Below, piece after piece: positions 45,052 to 55,003 of a stretch of DNA of 64,000 nt. The notes beneath the pieces are model-generated. The model was not told the origin of the DNA and searched no databases. It saw nothing but the letters and a program-made list of their open reading frames with translations. The translations under genes were made by a program, and so were the position numbers. Numbering within the stretch: the stretch's first letter is position 1; every line of letters starts with the position of its first letter. Origin of the DNA: Kordia sp965283645 (lineage in GTDB: Bacteria; Bacteroidota; Bacteroidia; Flavobacteriales; Flavobacteriaceae); assembly GCF_965283645.1 (NCBI RefSeq), contig NZ_CBDIPG010000001.1:2852001-2916000 (forward strand), in the 5' to 3' direction.

Positions 45052-47490
45052 TTAAGAACCACACATTAAGCAGTCATCATCTTGATCTCCTTTCGATCTT
45101 GCAATCATTTCCTTCATTTCCTGAGGTGTCAATGGCTCTACAGCAATTGGTGCTGGCTTTGCTCCTACAGTTTCTACAGCTATTGCTGTTGCCGCTTCAA
45201 CCGCTACAGGCTCTTTCTTTGCCGCTTTACTCACTGTAAATTTAATTGCATCTACTGCCGATTTTGTTCGTAAGTAGTACATTCCTGTTTTCAATCCTGA
45301 TTTCCAAGCGTAGAAGTGCATAGAGGTTAATTTCGCCATCGTTGCACCTTCCATAAACAAGTTTAATGATTGTGATTGATCAATGAAATATCCTCTGTGA
45401 CGCGACATATCAATGATATCTTTCATGCTCAATTCCCAAACTGTTTTGTACAAGTCTTTAATGTCTTGTGGAATTTCTTCAATGTGTTGGATAGATCCAT
45501 TCGCGCGCATCAACTCTTGCTTTAAATCTTCTGTCCACAATCCTAAGTTTACCAAATCTTCTAGTAAATGCTTATTTACCACAATAAATTCTCCCGAAAG
45601 CACTCTACGTGTATAAATATTTGATGTATATGGTTCAAAACATTCGTTGTTTCCAAGAATTTGCGAGGTAGAAGCTGTTGGCATTGGTGCAACTAATAAT
45701 GAGTTACGCACACCGTTTTTAGCAACTTGCTTGCGCAGTTTTGCCCAGTCCCAACGACCGCTTAATTCTTCATCTTTAATTCCCCATAAATTATGTTGAA
45801 ATTCTCCTTGTGATATTGGTGAACCTTCATACGTTTGGTATGGACCTTCAACTTTTGCCAATTCCATAGAAGCTGTAACTGCCGCAAAATATAATGTTTC
45901 AAATATTTCTTGGTTCAATTTTTTAGCTTCATCCGATGTAAATGGCATACGTAATTTAATGAATGTATCTGCCAATCCTTGCACACCTAATCCAATTGGA
46001 CGGTGACGGAAGTTAGAATTTTCTGCTTCTTTTACAGGATAGTAATTACGATCAATTACCACGTTTAAGTTCTTTGTTACACGTTTTGTAACTCTGAATA
46101 ATTCTTTGTGATCAAATTCGTTTCCTTTAACAAACATTGGCAACGCAATAGAAGCCAAGTTACAAACGGCTACTTCATCAGGAGATGTGTACTCCATAAT
46201 TTCCGTACATAAGTTTGAAGAACGGATCGTACCTAAATTCTTTTGGTTCGATTTGCGGTTTGCTGCATCTTTATACAACATATATGGCGTTCCTGTTTCA
46301 ATTTGCGATTCTAGGATTTTCTCCCACAACTCACGCGCTTTGATTGTTTTTCTTCCTTTTCCTGCTGCTTCGTATTTTAAGTACATTTCATCAAACTCAT
46401 CACTATGTACATTAAATAAGTTTGGACATTCGTTTGGACACATTAACGTCCAAGAACCATTTTCTTCTACACGTTTCATAAACAAATCCGGAATCCACAT
46501 TGCATAGAATAAATCACGCGCACGCATTTCTTCTTTACCGTGGTTTTTCTTTAAGTCTAAGAAGTCAAAAATATCTGCATGCCAAGGTTCAATGTATATT
46601 GCAAACGAACCTTTACGTTTTCCTCCACCTTGATCTACATAACGAGCTGTATCATTGTATACCTGTAACATTGGTACAATTCCGTTACTTGTTCCGTTGG
46701 TTCCTGCAATATATGATCCTGTAGCACGAACATTGTGGATAGACAAACCAATTCCTCCTGCTGATTGTGATATTTTCGCCGTTTGTTTTAATGTATCGTA
46801 AATTCCGTCAATACTATCATCTTTCATTGCTAATAAGAAGCATGATGACATTTGCGGTTTTGGTGTCCCAGAATTGAATAACGTTGGTGTTGCATGTGTA
46901 AAGAATTTTTTAGACATTAACTCATACGTTTCAAGCGCCGCATCCAAATCATTTAAATGGATTCCGACAGAAACACGCATTAACATATGTTGTGGACGTT
47001 CTGCAATTTTTCCATTCAATTTTAATAAATATGAACGCTCTAATGTTTTAAATCCGAAATAATCGTATCCAAAATCGCGGTTGTAGATAATGGTAGAGTC
47101 TAAACGATCTGCATTTTCCATAATTACATTATATACCTCATCGGATAATAATGGTGCTTTTTTACCTGTTCTAGGGTTTACATATTCATATAAATCTATC
47201 ATCGTTTCAGAAAACGATTTTTTGGTGTTTTTATGCAAGTTAGATACAGAAATACGTGCAGCCAATCGAGCATAATCTGGATGCGTAGTCGTCATTGTGG
47301 CGGCAATTTCTGCGGCCAAGTTATCTAATTCTGAAGTAGTTACTCCATCGTATAATCCTTCAATTACACGCATGGCAACTTTTACAGGATCTACCAAATC
47401 GTTTAAGCCATAACATAACTTTCTCACTCGTGAAGTGATCTTGTCAAACATTATTAGCTCTTTTCTTCCGTCTCTTTTTACTACAAACAT
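45052..47490 (-). CDS. nrdA: Class I ribonucleotide reductase, alpha (large) chain
   Basis: 812 residues. Residues 1-90 are an ATP-cone (VVKRDGRKELIMFDKITSRV). The catalytic barrel contains TPKPQMSSCFLLAM (active-site Cys), NLCTEI with the second Cys, and YTSNIYTRR. The C-terminus has the redox pair CLMC in DDDCLMCGS, joined by a long Ala/Pro/Val-rich linker (VAVEAATAIAVETVGAKPAP). It reduces ribonucleoside diphosphates to deoxy forms using the radical on the beta chain. It lies 152 bases after nrdB on the same strand. Confidence 0.97.
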   Translation of the reverse strand: MFVVKRDGRKELIMFDKITSRVRKLCYGLNDLVDPVKVAMRVIEGLYDGVTTSELDNLAAEIAATMTTTHPDYARLAARISVSNLHKNTKKSFSETMIDLYEYVNPRTGKKAPLLSDEVYNVIMENADRLDSTIIYNRDFGYDYFGFKTLERSYLLKLNGKIAERPQHMLMRVSVGIHLNDLDAALETYELMSKKFFTHATPTLFNSGTPKPQMSSCFLLAMKDDSIDGIYDTLKQTAKISQSAGGIGLSIHNVRATGSYIAGTNGTSNGIVPMLQVYNDTARYVDQGGGKRKGSFAIYIEPWHADIFDFLDLKKNHGKEEMRARDLFYAMWIPDLFMKRVEENGSWTLMCPNECPNLFNVHSDEFDEMYLKYEAAGKGRKTIKARELWEKILESQIETGTPYMLYKDAANRKSNQKNLGTIRSSNLCTEIMEYTSPDEVAVCNLASIALPMFVKGNEFDHKELFRVTKRVTKNLNVVIDRNYYPVKEAENSNFRHRPIGLGVQGLADTFIKLRMPFTSDEAKKLNQEIFETLYFAAVTASMELAKVEGPYQTYEGSPISQGEFQHNLWGIKDEELSGRWDWAKLRKQVAKNGVRNSLLVAPMPTASTSQILGNNECFEPYTSNIYTRRVLSGEFIVVNKHLLEDLVNLGLWTEDLKQELMRANGSIQHIEEIPQDIKDLYKTVWELSMKDIIDMSRHRGYFIDQSQSLNLFMEGATMAKLTSMHFYAWKSGLKTGMYYLRTKSAVDAIKFTVSKAAKKEPVAVEAATAIAVETVGAKPAPIAVEPLTPQEMKEMIARSKGDQDDDCLMCGS

Positions 47491-47642
47491 ATGCTCGTCT
47501 ATTTTTTAAGTTCTTCTGAATTTCGTTCAGAAAAGGGGTTAGTTATTTTACCAATTTTTCGGCGAAAAAATTGGCATTCTAGGTATTTTGTTATGTATTT
47601 TAAGTTTCAACTGCAAGCAATTAAAACTTGGGGTTTTTTTAA

Positions 47643-48623
47643 CTAGAAATCAGCGTCAAAGCTAAATTTGTCTGACTCTTCTTCTTTATTTAAGACACCT
47701 GCTTTTTGATATTCAGATACTCTTTTCTCGAAAAAGTTTGTTTTACCTTGAAGGGATATCATATCCATAAAATCGAATGGATTTGTTACATTATACTCTT
47801 TTTCACAACCCAATTCTTGTAAAAGTCTGTCGGTAACAAACTCCAAGTATTGTGTCATTAATTTAGCGTTCATTCCAATAAGACTTACTGGTAATGATTC
47901 TGTGATAAACTCACGTTCAATATTCAATGCATCCACAATAATTCCGCGGATACGTTCTTTAGGAACTTTGTTTACTAGGTGATTATTGTGTAAATGCACT
48001 GCAAAATCACAATGTACACCTTCATCACGAGAGATTAACTCGTTTGAAAACGTTAATCCTGGCATAATTCCTCTTTTCTTTAACCAATAAATAGAACAGA
48101 AAGCTCCTGAAAAGAATATACCTTCTACAGCTGCAAACGCAATTAAACGTTCTGCAAAACTTGGCGATTCAATCCATTGTAAAGCCCAGTCTGCTTTCTT
48201 TTTGATTGCAGGGAAATTATCGATTGCCTTAAACAGCATATCTTTTTCTTTTTCATCTTTTACATACGTATCAATTAATAGAGAGTATGTTTCTGAATGA
48301 ATATTTTCCATCATAATTTGGAATCCGTAGAAAAATTTAGCTTCAGAATATTGCACTTCATTTACGAAGTTTTCTGCTAAGTTTTCATTTACAATTCCAT
48401 CAGATGCTGCAAAAAATGCTAAGATATGTTTGATAAAATAACGTTCGTCATCATTCAATTTTGTGGTCCAATCTGTCAAATCTTGGTGAAGGTCTATTTC
48501 TTCCGCTGTCCAAAAACTAGCTTCAGATTTCTTATACCATTCCCAAATATCTGCATGTTTGATTGGAAAAATCACAAATCTGTCTTTGTTTTCTTGTAAG
48601 ATGGGTTCTATTGCTGATGACAT
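47643..48623 (-). CDS. nrdB: Class I ribonucleotide reductase, beta (small) chain
   Basis: 326 residues. Metal site residues are in FAASDGIVNENLAENF (Asp/Glu), MMENIHSETYSLLID (Glu, His and the likely radical Tyr) and the SRDEGVHCDFAVHLHNNH segment. The C-terminal SDKFSFDADF peptide docks on the alpha chain. It holds the diferric or Mn/Fe tyrosyl radical for NrdA. First gene of the nrdBA pair. Confidence 0.97.
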   Translation of the reverse strand: MSSAIEPILQENKDRFVIFPIKHADIWEWYKKSEASFWTAEEIDLHQDLTDWTTKLNDDERYFIKHILAFFAASDGIVNENLAENFVNEVQYSEAKFFYGFQIMMENIHSETYSLLIDTYVKDEKEKDMLFKAIDNFPAIKKKADWALQWIESPSFAERLIAFAAVEGIFFSGAFCSIYWLKKRGIMPGLTFSNELISRDEGVHCDFAVHLHNNHLVNKVPKERIRGIIVDALNIEREFITESLPVSLIGMNAKLMTQYLEFVTDRLLQELGCEKEYNVTNPFDFMDMISLQGKTNFFEKRVSEYQKAGVLNKEEESDKFSFDADF

Positions 48624-48895
48624 AAAATTATCGAGTTTTTAATGTAAAATTTGGTAAAAGACTATTGTTTGATTTGGGAATAACAAAGATTGAAAAATGT
48701 ATGCGGAAATGAAAGCCTAACTTATTCACAAAGTTAGTGAGTTTTTAACAACAGTACAGTTTTTTCCTACTTTTTAACATATTTTCAAAACGGCATTTTT
48801 TACTGATTATCAATTACTTACAAGAATTAATTCTTTGTAAAGTGCTATAAAACGGGCGATTCTAAAAAAAAATGAGAAAAAGAAATTTTAATAAT

Positions 48896-49465
48896 TTAAC
48901 GACCTAGTTTTTGCGCAGTTTTTTCTAATTCGGAATACCAATCTTCTCCAAATTTTCGAACCAATGCATCTTTTACAAATTTGTACACTGGTACTTGCAA
49001 TTCTTTCCCCAATGTACATGCATCATCACATATTTGCCATTTGTGATAGTTAACAGCCGCAAAATCACTGTATTCTTCTATTCGAACTGGATATAAATGG
49101 CAAGAAATTGGTTTTTTCCAATCTACAAGTCCTTTATTATATGCTTGCTCAATTCCGCACATAGCGGTTTGGTTTTCATCAAAAGTAACATACGCACATT
49201 CGGCATCATTTACCAACGGTGTTTCCAAATCGCCATTGTCTCTTACAATATATGTTCCTTGTTTTTCAATGGCATGTATTCCTTCTTTTCGTAAAAATGG
49301 TTTTACTGTATCGTAAATTTCATCAAGTTTTTTAATTTCATTTTGCTCTAAAGGTGCGCCAGCGTCTCCTGCTACACAACAAATTCCTTTACACGCGCTA
49401 AGATTACATACAAAATCCTTTTCGAGGATATCTTCTGAAATGATGGTTTTCCCTAATTGAAACAT
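48896..49465 (-). CDS. DUF3109 (YkgJ-like Cys-rich) protein
   Basis: 189 residues from MFQLGKTIISEDILEKDFVC (49465), the family's usual start; the eight residues before it are unlikely. Conserved cysteines lie in FVCNLSACKGICCVAGDAG, ECAYV, MCGIEQAYN, ISCHLYPVR and CDDACTLG, the pattern of the YkgJ/DUF3109 zinc- or iron-binding proteins. Function unknown. Cytosolic and monocistronic, divergent from marC. Confidence 0.85.
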   Translation of the reverse strand: MFQLGKTIISEDILEKDFVCNLSACKGICCVAGDAGAPLEQNEIKKLDEIYDTVKPFLRKEGIHAIEKQGTYIVRDNGDLETPLVNDAECAYVTFDENQTAMCGIEQAYNKGLVDWKKPISCHLYPVRIEEYSDFAAVNYHKWQICDDACTLGKELQVPVYKFVKDALVRKFGEDWYSELEKTAQKLGR

Positions 49466-49591
49466 GCTACAAAGATACTTTTTATACAAATTCTATTTAG
49501 TGTACTATTCACTTTTTTTTGAACATGTTAAATTCACTTTAATTTAAACTAAAAAACACATGCTTTTACTATTATAATTAGTTGAATAGTG

Positions 49592-49599
49592 TACTTTTG
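49592..49599 (+). promoter_or_regulatory. -7 element before marC-like gene
   Basis: TACTTTTG, matching TAnnTTTG, 24 bases before ATG 49624; no clear -33 partner. Confidence 0.45.
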
Positions 49600-49623
49600 C
49601 CGCGAATTTAAAAATGTAACGAA

Positions 49624-50208
49624 ATGGAGTTAAATTTTAAACATATTTTAACGGCAAGTATGTTGTTATTTGCTGTAATTGACATCGTAGGAAATATTCC
49701 GATTATTATAGATTTACGACGCAAAACTGGACATATTCAATCTGGAAAAGCGACTATTATTGCAGGTGTAATTTTGACTGTGTTTTTATTTGTTGGGCAA
49801 AGTTTGCTTAATTTGATAGGAATCACCGTAAGTCAGTTTGCCATTGCTGGTTCGTTTGTGTTATTTTTCTTGGCGTTGGAAATGATTTTAGGAATTACAC
49901 TGTTTAAGGAAGATGAAGAAAGTCCTATGAGTGATGCTTCAGTATTCCCTATTGCCTTTCCTTTAGTTGCCGGACCTGGAAGTTTAACGTCAATTTTATC
50001 GCTTCGTGCAGAATTTGATGCAATGAATATTGTAATTGCAATTTTAATCAATATGATTATTATGTACGTTGTATTGAAGGCTTCAGCAAGAATTGAACGA
50101 TTGTTAGGGCAAAATGGTATCCGTATTTTGAGAAAAGTATTTGGTGTAATTTTATTAGCAATTGCAGTTAAAATATTTACTACGGGAGTTCAAAAAATAT
50201 TTGCTTAA
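49624..50208 (+). CDS. MarC-family integral membrane protein
   Basis: 194 residues with six membrane segments, covering nearly the whole length (HILTASMLLFAVIDIVGNIP, IIAGVILTVFLFVGQSLL). The motif PIAFPLVAGPGSLTSI is the MarC hallmark. Once thought to be linked to multiple antibiotic resistance, the family has no settled function; it may be a transporter. Possibly co-transcribed with the next small gene. Confidence 0.92.
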   Translation: MELNFKHILTASMLLFAVIDIVGNIPIIIDLRRKTGHIQSGKATIIAGVILTVFLFVGQSLLNLIGITVSQFAIAGSFVLFFLALEMILGITLFKEDEESPMSDASVFPIAFPLVAGPGSLTSILSLRAEFDAMNIVIAILINMIIMYVVLKASARIERLLGQNGIRILRKVFGVILLAIAVKIFTTGVQKIFA

Positions 50209-50295
50209 TTTTGCAGTAAGAAAAGTGTCGTTGCGTATATCAATTTCGAGTAAATTTATATGCGCAACTATATATTCTATCTAAACTCATATAAA

Positions 50296-50499
50296 ATGAA
50301 AATATTCACCTATATATTTATTGCAATTGCAACACTACTTTGTATTTACAACGCTACAAAACTAGATTTTTCAAACCTATTACAAGGTGATAGTTTGGTT
50401 GCCTTAATTAGTATTGTTGCCTCTATGTGTGCGATACTTATTTTATTAATTTTTATGACTTCAAAGAAGATTGAAGATAAAGTTAATGACAATAAGTAA
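50296..50499 (+). CDS. Small two-helix membrane protein, conserved in Flavobacteria
   Basis: 67 residues from MKIFTYIFIAIATLLCIYNA (50296); an in-frame ATG at 50260 gives a poor extra segment. Two membrane helices (the first 20 residues and LVALISIVASMCAILILLIF) and a basic tail (TSKKIEDKVNDNK). The stop shares a base with the start of the next gene (TAATG), so the two are translated together. Function unknown. Confidence 0.8.
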   Translation: MKIFTYIFIAIATLLCIYNATKLDFSNLLQGDSLVALISIVASMCAILILLIFMTSKKIEDKVNDNK

Positions 50500-51101
50500 T
50501 GTTTGATGTTCTGGTAATTGGTGGTGGCGTTTCAGGAATGCAATGCGCACTTGTGTTAGGTTCGGCGAAGAATAAACCTTTTGCTTCGGATAGGAACATT
50601 GGTGTTATTATGCATCAAAAATCTTCACATTTACAAAATGCATTGTTTAATAATGTGCTCGGTTTGCCCGAAGGAAAAACTGGAGCTACAATTTTAGAAG
50701 AAGGAAAAGCACACTTACAAAAAGTATATCCGCATGTACAACAAATTGCGAATGAAAAAGTATGTGAAATTACAGGTGAAGCAGGCAATTTTCAGGTTGT
50801 TACCAATAAAAACACATATTATACAAAGTTAGTTGTGATTGCCTTGAATTATGCAAAACCGTTTACAATTGATGGTTTGGACGAATTTATTGCGCCACAT
50901 CCAAGAGCAGCCGCTAAAAAAGATAGAATCTACTTAAAAAACGAAGATCATTTGGTAAAAGAAGGCATGTATGCTTGTGGAACCATTGCGGGTTGGCGAA
51001 GTCAATTTGCTATTGCAGCTGGAAGCGGCGCGCAAGTTGCTACGGATATTTTGACGCTTTGGAATGATGGAAATCATACTAAGATTCATGATAAGGTATA
51101 A
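50499..51101 (+). CDS. FAD-dependent oxidoreductase, thioredoxin-reductase-like
   Basis: 200 residues, a short form. The N-terminal dinucleotide fold is VLVIGGGVSGMQCALVLGSA and the C-terminal FAD segment is GMYACGTIAGWRSQFAIAAGSGAQVATDIL, where GTIAG replaces the usual GD in thioredoxin reductases. No NADPH domain and no CxxC, so it is not a thioredoxin reductase proper. It overlaps the preceding small membrane protein by one base. Substrate unknown. Confidence 0.85.
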   Translation: MFDVLVIGGGVSGMQCALVLGSAKNKPFASDRNIGVIMHQKSSHLQNALFNNVLGLPEGKTGATILEEGKAHLQKVYPHVQQIANEKVCEITGEAGNFQVVTNKNTYYTKLVVIALNYAKPFTIDGLDEFIAPHPRAAAKKDRIYLKNEDHLVKEGMYACGTIAGWRSQFAIAAGSGAQVATDILTLWNDGNHTKIHDKV

Positions 51102-51295
51102 TTGAAAAATCGAATCAATTATTACTCTTTTCCTTACTAACAATTTATATTGTTTTTCTCTTTTGTAATGAAAAGATTTTAAAGTCGTAGAATCTATAAA
51201 TGAAATGCTTGTGCATTTACCCAAACAATGCATTTTTCAGATATACTCCTATTGGTTGAACTACTTTTTTTTGTAGCTCAACTAAAAGATCGAAC

Positions 51296-52294
51296 TCACG
51301 TAAAACACATTATCGATTTAGCCAAAGTCTCATTTTTCTCTATCCATAAATCATCTATAATTAAGTAATAATTATAATATTCGCCTAGTGTACTCACGGA
51401 AAGTTCTGCTGAATGTTCATTGATAATAACTCTATTTTTTTCTGGAATATTATCTAGTTTCATTTTAATAATCTCAGATAATTTATGCTCATCTATCTCT
51501 ATTTCTTGAAGCTCAGTTATTGGATGATCAGCAAATATTTTTAAAACAGTTTGTAAGTCATTCGTTTCTAACTGTGCAGCAATATATTTTATATAGTTTA
51601 ATTCATCAACTGCATATAAAACATCATCCAACTCCTCTAGTTCATTAGCTTTTAAAAAGTCCAATAAAGTATTCATTCTAACACCTTCAATTGTTACAAC
51701 TGTCATATCTTCAATATTAAATCTATCATAGATAGGAACAGAAATAAAATAAGTACATCCTTCACCAGAACCTTTTACCTCTAATACATTTATATCTTCT
51801 TCCAAAACTATTCCATGTAAACCAAAAGAAGTTGGCAAAATATCATTAAACCAAATCGCTACTTTATCTTCATTTTTATTTTTATACTCTTCTGTAAAAA
51901 TGTACCAACACAATCCAATTTCATCATTATCAGTACCAACTTTTATATAATCTTCTTCTCCTTCAATTTCATTTAGATAAAGACCTTCTTGTAATAAATT
52001 GAGTAAGTCTTGAAAATCTTTAGGTTTTAAACTACTAGAATTGTCCATATCTTCAGTCTCATCTTTTCTATCAAATAATTTACTAAAAAATGGGCGCTTC
52101 TCAACCACTATTTCTTTAGCATCTATATTGATAGGAAATCCATAAACATCCGTTCCTAAAATTTCTGAGTATTTATCACTACATAGAGAATCCCAATTTT
52201 CAATAAACCAATCATATATTGAATTTGAATTAAACTCTTTTAAATACCGTAAGTTCGATTTATATGCTGTTCTGTATGCAAAGTATATTTTCAT
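51296..52294 (-). CDS. Acidic cytosolic protein, unknown function
   Basis: 332 residues without signal peptide or membrane helix, acidic and rich in Leu/Asp/Glu. It begins MKIYFAYRTAYKSNLRYLKE. Recognisable parts: FSKLFDRKDETEDMDNSSSL (linker), AIWFNDILPTSFGLHGIVL and LNTLLDFLKANELEEL-like leucine-rich helices. Family not recognised. It stands alone with AT-rich flanks, as if acquired or specific to the lineage. Frame and length support a real gene. Confidence 0.75.
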   Translation of the reverse strand: MKIYFAYRTAYKSNLRYLKEFNSNSIYDWFIENWDSLCSDKYSEILGTDVYGFPINIDAKEIVVEKRPFFSKLFDRKDETEDMDNSSSLKPKDFQDLLNLLQEGLYLNEIEGEEDYIKVGTDNDEIGLCWYIFTEEYKNKNEDKVAIWFNDILPTSFGLHGIVLEEDINVLEVKGSGEGCTYFISVPIYDRFNIEDMTVVTIEGVRMNTLLDFLKANELEELDDVLYAVDELNYIKYIAAQLETNDLQTVLKIFADHPITELQEIEIDEHKLSEIIKMKLDNIPEKNRVIINEHSAELSVSTLGEYYNYYLIIDDLWIEKNETLAKSIMCFT

Positions 52295-52568
52295 AAAATT
52301 GTTCTTTTATATATAATGTAGTTTTATTTTTTTTAATCCTTGCCAAGATTTATAAATATGTGTCAACATATAATAAAACATTACCCATTGTTTTTGAATA
52401 TTTTACATTTTTTTACTAATTCACTCATTCATCTTTACAAAAAAGAGTTGTTAAATGTATTGTTTCAGTTACATTATAAATACATCGAATATTTTTCTTT
52501 AGGAAGTTGTTTGAATCGACAAAACATAAATTTAATACTTTGAAAATTCGGATGTAAAAGCGATTCTA

Positions 52569-54167
52569 TTAATTCTCGTGCAATTTAATCACTTTCTCAA
52601 GCATCTTATCATCTTTATTCAACTGTTGCTGATATCCGTTTCCACCAAATAGTTGTTCTATAAAAACGGCTTTGATGTGTCGTTTTATTTGTTTCGCGTA
52701 CTTTTCTATGTAGATTCGTTGTCCGCGTTTTTCACTTAAGTAATCTGTATATTCTTTTACTATTTTGTCATCAATTTCGAAATCATTCATAAATTCTGAA
52801 ATCGACATATTGCTATAAAAAGCCCTATCACTTTCCAATTTATTAAATACGAAGTCTTCAATATATCCGATAAGTTTTGCACGCAATCCTCTTTCTAGTG
52901 ATAATTCTTCTGGCGTATATGAAATAGGCACAAACACATCTGGAATGATTCCGCCGCCGCCATATACAATTTTACCTTTTGGTGTTTCAAATTTGAGTGA
53001 ATCTGCAACTTTGATACTATCCATTGATTTGAGTTCACCCGAGCTGAATCGTTTGTAATACTCATCAAAATAGTCTTCATTTCCTTTTTTGTACGAACGT
53101 TGAATAGATCTTCCAGTTGGTGTATAATAGCGTGAAATGGTTAGTCGTACCATAGAGCCATCACCAAGCGGCATTGGACGTTGCACCAAGCCTTTTCCAA
53201 ACGAACGTCTTCCAACAATAACACCTTTGTCATTGTCTTGCAATGCACCTGCTATAATTTCGCTTGCTGAAGCTGATTTTTCATTAATTAACACATATAT
53301 TTCGCCTTCTTCAAATTCGCCTTCATCGGTTGCATAGTAATTTTCAATATCACCTTTTTTATCTTTTGTAAAGAGAATTAGCTTTTTAGCTTTTAAGAAT
53401 TCATCCGCAATTTGTCGTGTAACATCTAATATTCCACCAGGATTATTGCGCAAATCTAATGCTAAGTTTGTAGCGCCTTTTTGCTGCAAATCTTTTAGTG
53501 CAACTTTAAATTCATCATACGTAGTTTCTGCAAAACGATTGATTTTTATATAGCCTAAATCGTCCGCCAACATATAATTTGCAACGACACTTTTGATTGG
53601 TACTTTAGCACGTTTTAGATTAATTGTAACGTGTTCATTTGTTTTCTTACGATATATTTTAAGTTTTACAGAAGCACCTTCAACATCTTTCAGTTTTGAG
53701 ATAATTTGTGTGTTGGCTAATTTTTTCCCGTATAGTGTGTCTTTATCTGCGGTTAAAATACGATCGCCAGCTTGAATTCCTGCCGCTACACTAGGACCGC
53801 CATCTAAGGTTCTAATAACGGTTAAGGTGTCATTTACCATATCAAACCGAATTCCTAGACCTACAAAATCGCCTTGCATATTTTCTGCAACACGTTTTTC
53901 TTCTTCCGAAGGAATGTATACGGAATGTGGATCTAAGTTTTCCATGATATTTTTCACGGTAGCATCTACAATACTATCTACATCAATATCATCAACATAT
54001 TCGTAATCGATATAATCAATAAGTTTGTTGAGTTTGTCTTTGCTTGTGTTTGAAGAAAACAGCTTTTCAGGCGAAGCACTAAAGCTTAGTTTTCCGCCAA
54101 TAACTACTCCTACAGCAACTGCCGCGGCAATTATAACAGGAAGTAAGTATTGTGTTGTTTTATTCAA
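52569..54167 (-). CDS. C-terminal processing peptidase (S41 family)
   Basis: 532 residues with an N-terminal membrane anchor (YLLPVIIAAAVAVGVVIGG). A PDZ domain lies at about 90-170 (GLGIRFDMVNDTLTVIRTLD to GASVKLKIYRK). The S41 catalytic Ser/Lys pair is in NEKSASASEIIAGALQD and VGRRSFGKGLVQ. It cleaves proteins at their C-terminal end in the periplasm. It is followed by the dCMP deaminase gene 13 bases upstream in transcription order, so the two share a unit. Confidence 0.95.
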   Translation of the reverse strand: MNKTTQYLLPVIIAAAVAVGVVIGGKLSFSASPEKLFSSNTSKDKLNKLIDYIDYEYVDDIDVDSIVDATVKNIMENLDPHSVYIPSEEEKRVAENMQGDFVGLGIRFDMVNDTLTVIRTLDGGPSVAAGIQAGDRILTADKDTLYGKKLANTQIISKLKDVEGASVKLKIYRKKTNEHVTINLKRAKVPIKSVVANYMLADDLGYIKINRFAETTYDEFKVALKDLQQKGATNLALDLRNNPGGILDVTRQIADEFLKAKKLILFTKDKKGDIENYYATDEGEFEEGEIYVLINEKSASASEIIAGALQDNDKGVIVGRRSFGKGLVQRPMPLGDGSMVRLTISRYYTPTGRSIQRSYKKGNEDYFDEYYKRFSSGELKSMDSIKVADSLKFETPKGKIVYGGGGIIPDVFVPISYTPEELSLERGLRAKLIGYIEDFVFNKLESDRAFYSNMSISEFMNDFEIDDKIVKEYTDYLSEKRGQRIYIEKYAKQIKRHIKAVFIEQLFGGNGYQQQLNKDDKMLEKVIKLHEN

Positions 54168-54179
54168 AGTTTTTTATTT

Positions 54180-54614
54180 TTAAGAAGCGTTTATTACAGG
54201 AATGTGTTCTACTTCAACGCCAGCTTTTTGTAAAAATTGTATGCCCGAATCGTCTTTGTATGCATCTACATAGACAACTCTTTTAATTCCAGATTGATGA
54301 ATAAGCTTGCTACATTCTTTGCATGGTGACATGGTAATGTACAATGTTGCATCCACACATGATTGTGTAGAAGCGGCAACTTTTAATATGGCGTTTGCTT
54401 CTGCGTGCAATACATACCATTTTGTGTATCCTTCTTCATCTTCGCAGAAATTTTCAAATCCTGATGGTGTTCCGTTGTAACCATCGGAGATGATCATTCT
54501 ATCTTTTACAACAATCGCGCCGACTTGTTTTCGCTTACAATAAGAGAGTTTTCCCCATTCTTTTGCCATGCGTAAATAGGCGTGATCGTATTTTGCTTGT
54601 TTTTGTTTTGGCAT
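54180..54614 (-). CDS. dCMP deaminase (ComEB-like)
   Basis: 144 residues from MPKQKQAKYDHAYLR (54614); 12 residues upstream are not needed. Zinc deaminase motifs are LHAEANAI (His, Glu) and MSPCKECSK (two Cys). The VGAIVVKDRMIISDGYNGTP loop is typical of deoxycytidylate deaminase. It converts dCMP to dUMP for dTMP synthesis. A terminator 27 bases upstream separates it from the lanthipeptide-like gene. Confidence 0.93.
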   Translation of the reverse strand: MPKQKQAKYDHAYLRMAKEWGKLSYCKRKQVGAIVVKDRMIISDGYNGTPSGFENFCEDEEGYTKWYVLHAEANAILKVAASTQSCVDATLYITMSPCKECSKLIHQSGIKRVVYVDAYKDDSGIQFLQKAGVEVEHIPVINAS

Positions 54615-54640
54615 GACCAAATGTAAAGTTTTTACAGCTA

Positions 54641-54668
54641 AAAAAAGCAACTTATTACAGTTGCTTTT
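54641..54668 (-). terminator. Terminator of lanthipeptide-like gene
   Basis: AAAGCAAC, 8-base loop, GTTGCTTT with T run on the minus strand; lies between the precursor gene and dCMP deaminase. Confidence 0.8.
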
Positions 54669-54741
54669 GTCTTCCGTAACGAAGATATTAGGTTTATTCT
54701 GGAATCACAACAGCTTTGTTGTTAATTTTTTACCAAAATAA

Positions 54742-54948
54742 TTATGGTGCTAACTCAGAGTAACAAGGTTTACAGTCTGTTTCTTCTGTATCACAGTCGC
54801 AAGTGTTTACTTCTGTACAGTTACAAGTACATGTTCCTTCACAATCAGTTTCTCCAGCACCTACTCTTCCTCCACGTAAATCGTGAAAAGTTAGTGATGA
54901 GATTTGTTTTTTATTTAAACTTAGTTTAGACATTGATCTTTTTTTCAT
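54742..54948 (-). CDS. Lanthipeptide-like Cys-rich precursor peptide
   Basis: 68 residues. The leader MKKRSMSKLSLNKKQISSL matches the Bacteroidetes class I lanthipeptide leader (K-L-x-L-N-K-K-x-I-x-x-L) and ends in GG at 26-27. The core of 41 residues has eight Cys (36, 40, 42, 44, 50, 52, 59, 62) with seven Thr and one Ser, many as TC or DC. Dehydration and Cys ring formation, or disulfides or metal binding, are possible. No lanthionine synthetase is found in this window. It has its own terminator. Confidence 0.8.
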   Translation of the reverse strand: MKKRSMSKLSLNKKQISSLTFHDLRGGRVGAGETDCEGTCTCNCTEVNTCDCDTEETDCKPCYSELAP

Positions 54949-55003
54949 ACTTATTTGTTTTTATAGTTCATATTAATTTCTAAACTAGAGAAAGCTTATT
55001 AGC

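Noticed and set aside
50499..51101. Calling the flavoprotein a thioredoxin reductase
   Set aside because: No CxxC pair and no NADPH domain; only the FAD-binding halves remain.
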